In this document: piece by piece, positions 59,115-64,000 of the stretch
How the letters are laid out: the number at the start of each line of letters is the position of its first letter
Position numbering within the stretch: the stretch's first letter is position 1
Source of the DNA: Haloglomus irregulare
GTDB taxonomy: Archaea; Halobacteriota; Halobacteria; Halobacteriales; Haloarculaceae
Length of the DNA stretch: 64,000 nucleotides
Assembly: GCF_007421925.1 (NCBI RefSeq)
Contig: NZ_QMDX01000002.1
Coordinates: forward strand, 124,001 to 188,000
Direction of reading: 5' to 3'
The notes under the pieces: generated by a model
What the model was told of the DNA's origin: nothing
The model's input: the letters and a program-made list of their open reading frames with translations, nothing else
The model's database searches: none
Translations under genes and position numbers: made by a program

Positions 59115-59921
59115 CTACAGCGTCAGTTCGGTCGCGTCGGCCCAGCGCGGTTTGAACTCCTCGCGGACACTGGCGGCGAACTCGTGGTCCTTCAGGTTCA
59201 GCATGGCCAGCGCCTCCTCGCTCTTGAGCGGGTGGGGCACCTCGATGACGACCTCGTTCCGGTCGATGAGCGTGAACGTTCCGGAGACGTCCTCGACGGT
59301 TCGAACCTCGAACCCGCCGTACCCACTGAGGGTCTCGCGGTAGCGGTCGCCGAACTCGGCGGGGAGCGTCGGTGCCAGGTCCGGCTTCATCAGCAGCTCC
59401 ACCTCCACGCCGCGTTCGAGTGCCGCCTCCAGCCCGTCGAGGATGGCGCTCCCGACCTCGGTGACGTCGAAGTACTGCTCGGTGTACGTCGAGAGGACCA
59501 TCACGATGCGGGCGTCGGCGGCGGCGATGCGCTCGACGAGGAGGTCCGCGGCCTCGTCGGCGCCGACCGCGGCCGTCCAGAACCGCTCCTCGACCGGTTC
59601 TGTCGTCTCCAGCTCCCCCTCCAGCTCGTCGACGATGGACTCGTACTGGTCGGCCTTCTCCTCCAGTTCGCGCTTCTTGTCCGCCAGCAGCCGGTCCAGC
59701 GCCGTCTCCGGCTCGACCGCGACGTACTTCTTCGGCCGGCTCGCGGACTGCGACCGGACGAGGTTGTACTGCTCGATGCTGTTCAGCACGTCGTAGATGC
59801 GACCCATCGGCACGTCGCTCACCCGCGAGAGCTCCTTGGCCGTCGTCGGTCCGGTCTTCAGCAGCGAGCGATACGCTCGCGCCTCGTACTCGGACAGCCC
59901 GAGGTCCCTGAGACTCGCCAT
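59115..59921 (-). CDS. TrmB family transcriptional regulator
   Basis: 268 residues. Winged HTH of the TrmB type (LRDLGLSEYEARAYRSLLKT, VSDVPMGRIYDVLNSIEQYN), a coiled-coil linker (about 80-108, KKRELEEKADQYESIVDELE) and a C-terminal effector domain of the PLD-like TrmB fold (ARIVMVLSTYTEQYFDVTEV, VEVELLMKPDLAPTLPAEFG). In haloarchaea TrmB regulators respond to sugars and control central metabolism; the ligand here is unknown. It is next to carA but with convergent orientation, and is upstream of the YyaL-type gene region. Confidence 0.88.
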   Translation of the reverse strand: MASLRDLGLSEYEARAYRSLLKTGPTTAKELSRVSDVPMGRIYDVLNSIEQYNLVRSQSASRPKKYVAVEPETALDRLLADKKRELEEKADQYESIVDELEGELETTEPVEERFWTAAVGADEAADLLVERIAAADARIVMVLSTYTEQYFDVTEVGSAILDGLEAALERGVEVELLMKPDLAPTLPAEFGDRYRETLSGYGGFEVRTVEDVSGTFTLIDRNEVVIEVPHPLKSEEALAMLNLKDHEFAASVREEFKPRWADATELTL

Positions 59922-60054
59922 ACCGGACGGTCTCGGCGACGGAACATAAACACCGAGGAAGTTTACCCCACTCTTCCGTTGTTTACTCTCAGCGGCGACC
60001 GATACCGTGCGGCCCGGCGGTCTCAGGTCGCGGCCGCCGCGACGGGGTGTGGGT

Positions 60055-61698
60055 TCAGTCCAGCATCGCGACCGCGTCGGCCAGCGCCTCGGGGTCGGTC
60101 GCGGGGTCGGTCGCGGTCGTCCCACGGCGTGCGACCGCGTCCTCGCGGTCGCTCGGCACGACGACCTTCTCGTGGTCGGCCAGTCGCAGCGCCGCGCGGT
60201 GGAGGTCGCTCCCGGCGGGTGGCGTCTCGACCACGAGCGGGCCGTTGGCGTGCCGGGCGCAGGCGGTCGCGTAGCCCGCGACCTCGACACCCATCCGGCC
60301 GGCGGCGCCCGCGAACGCCGACAGCGCGGCGGCGGCGGCCTCGCGGTAGCGGTCCGTTCCCGTCAGCGCCGCCAGGTCGATGAGCGCGTCCGCGGCCTCG
60401 ACGTTCGTGTCCAGCGGCCGGAGCGGCCGGTCGAGCAGGCCCGGGCCCTCGGCCGGACCGTCGCGGAACGCGCCCGTGTCGTCGGCCAGGTCGAGCAGCG
60501 CGTCGGCCACCTCGCGAGCGGCGTCGAGCCAGCGGTCGCCACCACGCACCTGCGCGGCCGTCGTCAGCCCCGTCAACAGCCGGGCCTGGTCGACCAGGAG
60601 CCCCGACTCGACGCGCTCGTCGCCGTCGGCCGCCGCGGGCGGAACGTGGGTCACCTCGCCGTCCGCGACGAGCTCCGCGAGGACGGTCTCGAGCGCGCGT
60701 TCGGCGTAGCGAGCCGCCGGGTCGTGGTCGGTGACCGCGGCGAACCGGAGCAGCGCGTCGGCCGCCAGGCCGTTCCGGTCGGCGAGGACGGTCCGGTCGA
60801 CGTGGGGCGGGTCGGCGTCCTCGCGCTCGCTCGCGGGGAGCGTGTAGTAGCCCCCGCCGGCCTGACCACCCGCGAACGCGCCGCGGTCGCCCGCCTCCGT
60901 CCAGAGGTCGGTCGTCAGGTAGTCGACGGTCGCCGCGGCGGCCTCCCGGTAGGTCGCCTCGCCGGTGTAGAGGTAGCCGGTCGCGAAGGCCCGCACGAGG
61001 GCGGCGTTCTCGTCGAGCAGCTTCTCGCGGTGGAGGCCGGACCAGTCCCGCGAGTCCGCGTAGCGGTAGAAGCCGCCGTCGTAGGTGTCCAGCAGGTGGG
61101 CGTGGACCGCCTCCAGGGTCCGGGTGGCGTGGTCGCGGGTGCGCTCGCGCTTGGCCGCGAACTCGATAGCGCGGGGGAGGGGGAACTTCGCGCCCTCGCC
61201 CCAGCCGCCGAACTCCCCGTCGAAGCCGCCGGTGACCCGATCGACCATATGGGCCTCGACCTGCGCGGTGACCTCGCCGGCGGGCGGCTCGTCGTCCAGT
61301 GCCCGGGGGATCGACCCCGCGCCGGTGCCCTTGGCGTCCCAGGTGTGCCGGACCGAATCGAGGATATCGCGAAAGCCCGTCAGCCCGAGGTAGCCGGCCG
61401 CCGTCAGCACCTCACCGTCGGGGGTGAGGAAGGCCGTCGCGGGGAAGCCGCCGACGTTGTACCGCTCGCGGACCCGTGGCTGGCGGTCCGCGTCGACCCG
61501 AACGGGGACGAACCCGTCCGAGAGGTGGGCCGCCACCCGTGGCTCGCTGTAGGTCTCGGCGTCCATCTCGCGACAGTGGGTGCACCAGGGCGCAGTCACC
61601 GACAGCAGCACCGGGCAGCCCCGGCGGTCGGCGACGGCGAACGCCTCGGCACCCCACTCGCGCCAGTCCACGAGGGTGTCGGCGGCGGCGTCGTCCAT
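60055..61698 (-). CDS. Thioredoxin-domain protein of the YyaL/SSP411 family
   Basis: 547 residues. An N-terminal thioredoxin-like domain carries VTAPWCTHCREMDAETYSEP (C-x-x-C, about 35-38), followed by a long glycoside-hydrolase-like alpha-toroid (about 160-530), where Trp/Tyr/Asp-rich helices such as FYRYADSRDWSGLHREKLLD occur. The family has unknown substrates; some members are linked to nucleotide-sugar or lipid processing. The protein is about 100 residues shorter than many relatives, mostly at the C-terminal end. No signal peptide. Confidence 0.85.
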   Translation of the reverse strand: MDDAAADTLVDWREWGAEAFAVADRRGCPVLLSVTAPWCTHCREMDAETYSEPRVAAHLSDGFVPVRVDADRQPRVRERYNVGGFPATAFLTPDGEVLTAAGYLGLTGFRDILDSVRHTWDAKGTGAGSIPRALDDEPPAGEVTAQVEAHMVDRVTGGFDGEFGGWGEGAKFPLPRAIEFAAKRERTRDHATRTLEAVHAHLLDTYDGGFYRYADSRDWSGLHREKLLDENAALVRAFATGYLYTGEATYREAAAATVDYLTTDLWTEAGDRGAFAGGQAGGGYYTLPASEREDADPPHVDRTVLADRNGLAADALLRFAAVTDHDPAARYAERALETVLAELVADGEVTHVPPAAADGDERVESGLLVDQARLLTGLTTAAQVRGGDRWLDAAREVADALLDLADDTGAFRDGPAEGPGLLDRPLRPLDTNVEAADALIDLAALTGTDRYREAAAAALSAFAGAAGRMGVEVAGYATACARHANGPLVVETPPAGSDLHRAALRLADHEKVVVPSDREDAVARRGTTATDPATDPEALADAVAMLD

Positions 61699-61867
61699 AC
61701 GCGAGCGAGGTGACTCCGGGGGGAAAGCGTGTCGTTCGGGGGCCGCTGCCGCGCGCCGCTCCCCGACCGCCGGTCAGCGCGACCCGTGTTCGACCCCGTT
61801 CGACCGCAAACCGTGTCGTGCGGGCGTCTGACGCGGAGTTTTGTGGGTGGAGCCGGAAGCATCTCGT

Positions 61868-62896
61868 ATGACGAACCTCACTGAGGTGTACGAGGGCGGG
61901 GCCGGGGGACCCGACCGGCGGCGGCTCTATCTCGGCGTGGGACTGTTCCTCGTCGGGGCGGCGCTGACCGTGGGCGGCATCGCCGTCGGGACCTCGATGG
62001 AGGTCGCGGCGGCACTGAGCCTGAGCACGTTCGCGGCCCGCGAGGCCGCCGGCATCGCCGCCGGTGTCGGCCTCCCCGCGACCTTCCTCGGTGTCGTGGT
62101 CGTCCTCCCGCAGACGTCCCGCCGGGTCGACGCGGCCGCGGTCCTCGGGAGCGTCGTGATGCTGTTCGGCGTGCTCCTGTTCACCGAGGTCTACCCGCAG
62201 GCCTGGTTCAGCAACGCGTTCGCGGTGGTCGCGGTCTACTTCGTCGGTGCCATGACGACCCTCTGGGCGCTGTTCACCGCGGTCGCGAACTTCACGACCC
62301 GCAACGACCCCGGCGGCACGGTCGAACTCCGCGTGACCGAGGGCGGCGAGACCCGTGTCGTCGAGGTCTCCAACCAGGGGCTCGCGAGCAAGCTCGGCGG
62401 CATCGGCCTGATGGGCGGCACCCCCGACGGCGACGTGAAGACCCAGACGGCCGGTTCGAAGCGCGGCACGTCCGGCACCGCCTCGACCACCGACGGCGGC
62501 GCCGAGGTGATGTCGAACGGCTCCGGGCCGACGACCACGGAGTCGACCACGACCGTCGGCTCGAACACCGACCGGCCGGGCGAGAGCGACTCCCTCACCG
62601 AGCGGGCCCGCTCGGGCTCCGGCCGGAACCAGCGCTTCTCCGGTTCCGACGGTGGTGGGCGCGGCGGGCGAGCCCCGTCGGGCGTGTCCGACGGCGGGAC
62701 CGCGGCCGACGACGGCGACGCCGAGCTGCTCTCCTCGGGCGCCGACCCCCACCCCAACCAGGACCTCTACTGCGGCAACTGCTCGCACTTCCGCTACGTC
62801 CGCACCGACCGGGGAATGCAGCCGTACTGCGGCCTCCACAGCGAGGTCATGGACGACATGGACGCCTGCGAGGAGTGGACGCCGAACAACCAGTAA
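61868..62896 (+). CDS. Membrane protein with C-terminal zinc motif (DUF7139-like)
   Basis: 342 residues. Four membrane segments at about 20-125 (LYLGVGLFLVGAALTVGGIA, GVGLPATFLGVVVVLP, VLGSVVMLFGVLLFTEVYPQ, AVVAVYFVGAMTTLWALFTA) are followed by a long Gly/Ser/Thr-rich disordered linker (about 185-285). The end is a compact zinc-like domain with YCGNCSHFRYVRTDRGMQPY, C-G-L-H and DACEEW. It matches the haloarchaeal DUF7139 group by memory. The zinc-like end is probably cytoplasmic. Role unknown. Confidence 0.72.
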   Translation: MTNLTEVYEGGAGGPDRRRLYLGVGLFLVGAALTVGGIAVGTSMEVAAALSLSTFAAREAAGIAAGVGLPATFLGVVVVLPQTSRRVDAAAVLGSVVMLFGVLLFTEVYPQAWFSNAFAVVAVYFVGAMTTLWALFTAVANFTTRNDPGGTVELRVTEGGETRVVEVSNQGLASKLGGIGLMGGTPDGDVKTQTAGSKRGTSGTASTTDGGAEVMSNGSGPTTTESTTTVGSNTDRPGESDSLTERARSGSGRNQRFSGSDGGGRGGRAPSGVSDGGTAADDGDAELLSSGADPHPNQDLYCGNCSHFRYVRTDRGMQPYCGLHSEVMDDMDACEEWTPNNQ

Positions 62897-62946
62897 CCGA
62901 CGCCCTCTCGTCGCCGACCCCCTCCGTTTCGCGATAACACCCCGTA

Positions 62947-63441
62947 TTACTCCGATATCGACGACTCCGACCCACTATCCCCCCTGATATCCGCGAGCGT
63001 CCCCCCCACCCGCTCCCAGTGGCTCCCCTTCCAGAACTGCTGGCCGCACCGCTCGCACCGCCACACCCGCCCCTCGTCGGGTGCGTGTGCGACGCGCTCG
63101 CCCGCCGACACCTGCTCGACGGACCCGTTGCAGGACCCGCACCGCGCCGGGCGGTCGTCGAGTTCGAGCGCGAGCCCGGCCTCGGACAGCGCCCGGAGCT
63201 GGTCCTCGACCGTCCGGCTCGTGAGCAGCGTGCCCCGGTCGCCGGCCCGGGCGGCCAACTCCCTGTCGCGGGTGAGGAGCGTCCGACCCTCCTCGCGGGC
63301 CGCCGCCAGCAGCGCGTCGTCGGCCTCCGTCATCCGCCCCTCGTCCAGCGCGTACGCCGCGTCGTAGCCGCACATCCGCAGATAGGTGGCGAGCTTCCCC
63401 AGCATCGCGTCCAGCAGGAACGGAGCCTGTACGTCGGGCAT
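62947..63441 (-). CDS. Mut7-C RNase domain protein
   Basis: 164 residues. PIN-like Mut7-C nuclease domain (FLLDAMLGKLATYLRMCGYD, MTEADDALLAAAREEGRTLL, LTRDRELAARAGDRGTLL) with the conserved Asp residues, plus a C-terminal zinc ribbon (PARCGSCNGSVE and WRCERCGQQFWKGSHW). Family members are predicted RNases. The ATG at 63441 precedes the family start (PDVQAPFLLDAML). It is the gene upstream of hmgA's 3' end in the window. Confidence 0.9.
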   Translation of the reverse strand: MPDVQAPFLLDAMLGKLATYLRMCGYDAAYALDEGRMTEADDALLAAAREEGRTLLTRDRELAARAGDRGTLLTSRTVEDQLRALSEAGLALELDDRPARCGSCNGSVEQVSAGERVAHAPDEGRVWRCERCGQQFWKGSHWERVGGTLADIRGDSGSESSISE

Positions 63442-63594
63442 CGGTCGTGGGGTACGGGGGCCGGGGCCGTGACGCTGGTGGTCCGACGGGGGCCGTCCGT
63501 CCGACCGCTCCACACGGATACCACGGCGACGGCAGGGCTCCGGAGGGCGTCCCGTCGCCGCCCTGCCCGGTCTCCGAGACGGAGGACCGACCCG

Positions 63595-64000
63595 CTATCT
63601 CCCCAGTTCCTCGTGGGCGCTCGCCAGATGGGACGACGCCAGCGCCCCCAGCAGCGACAGTTCCCCGGCCAGCGCCCCCGTCGCGATGACCTCCGCGAGG
63701 GCGTCCGCGTTCGACCCCGCCGGGTCGCCGCCGCCGCGCACGCCCAGCACGTCCAGCGACTCGGCCTGCGTCGGCAGCCTCGTGCCGCCGCCGACGGTGC
63801 CGACCTCCAGCGACGCGAGCGTGACGCTGGCGTAGAGCGCCGCGCCGTCGTCGGTCTCGCGGACGTCCGCGGTGGTGATGGCGTTGGCCCCCTCGACGAC
63901 CTGGGCCATGTCCTGCCCGGTGGCGAGGAAGGCGGCGGCGACGGTGTTGGCGGCGTGGGCGTTGAAGCCGAGCGAGCCGGCCTTGGCGCTCCCGACCAGG
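63595..64000 (-). CDS. hmgA: HMG-CoA reductase, C-terminal part (cut by the window edge)
   Basis: About 135 residues from the right edge to the TAG at 63595-63597. The sequence [20 protein letters not shown], then [20 protein letters not shown] and [20 protein letters not shown] is the NADPH-binding and catalytic His region of class I HMG-CoA reductase, with the HAAN motif. It makes mevalonate for archaeal lipids and carotenoids. The N-terminal two thirds lie outside. C-terminal end [13 protein letters not shown] is complete. Confidence 0.93.
   Translation of the reverse strand, partial: LVGSAKAGSLGFNAHAANTVAAAFLATGQDMAQVVEGANAITTADVRETDDGAALYASVTLASLEVGTVGGGTRLPTQAESLDVLGVRGGGDPAGSNADALAEVIATGALAGELSLLGALASSHLASAHEELGR

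Overview
The window is a chromosomal stretch of a halophilic archaeon (class Halobacteria). The evidence is high GC, strongly acidic proteins, TATA boxes about 25-30 bp upstream of starts with little or no leader, many ATGA/GTGA gene overlaps, and haloarchaea-specific families and pathways (bacterioruberin genes crtD-lyeJ, AhbA-AhbB fusion, twin-arginine lipoprotein, PGF-CTERM-type surface protein, aIF5A next to agmatinase). I cannot name the species. I see no rRNA, tRNA or CRISPR array.

Layout. 1-2500: remnant of an integrated element, with the C-terminal part of a tyrosine recombinase, a coupled pair of tiny zinc-ribbon genes and decayed pieces. 2.6-8.1 kb: two Trk potassium-uptake sets facing each other (trkA-trkH on +, trkA then trkH on -). 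8.2-19.4 kb: thiolase, BtrH-like protein, small membrane protein, hotdog thioesterase, a hairpin-rich gap, LeuA/citramalate synthase family enzyme, membrane histidine kinase, GNAT acetyltransferase and ileS. 20.1-26.6 kb: a uracil-DNA glycosylase gene cut in two by a roughly 5.8 kb island. 26.6-33.5 kb: hisB, hisA, a heme operon (ahbAB, precorrin-2 dehydrogenase, hemA) and a cold-shock protein. 33.6-38.4 kb: cis-prenyltransferase, DUF2240 pair, lipoprotein, aIF5A-agmatinase, Rieske protein. 38.5-44.4 kb: crtD-lyeJ and carB. 44.5-53.7 kb: surface proteins and small conserved haloarchaeal genes. 53.8-64 kb: XPD-like helicase, idi, a DUF7504-like gene, an Lrp regulator divergent from carA, a TrmB regulator, a YyaL-type thioredoxin-domain protein, Mut7-C protein and the 3' end of hmgA.

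The most interesting item is the operon inside the island. Reading leftward it has a 28-codon ORF, a zinc-less medium-chain dehydrogenase, a 6-pyruvoyl-tetrahydropterin-synthase/QueD family protein, a GT4 glycosyltransferase, a SAM methyltransferase and an ArfA-type GTP cyclohydrolase. Most joints are overlapping or tightly spaced. A GTP ring-opening enzyme plus a pterin enzyme plus glycosyl and methyl transferases suggests a modified, glycosylated pterin or a related GTP-derived molecule. Removing the island at a 6-bp direct repeat restores the glycosylase reading frame exactly, so the island's ends are unusually well defined.

Other points of note: crtD-lyeJ lack the usual adjacent cruF; carA and carB, 13 kb apart, share CGAA/TTCG-rich dyads upstream of their TATA boxes, and an Lrp gene lies beside carA; the idi product lacks the usual active-site Cys; the histidine kinase has a degenerate ATP-binding domain. 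Family names given as DUF numbers are recognised from memory and were not searched.
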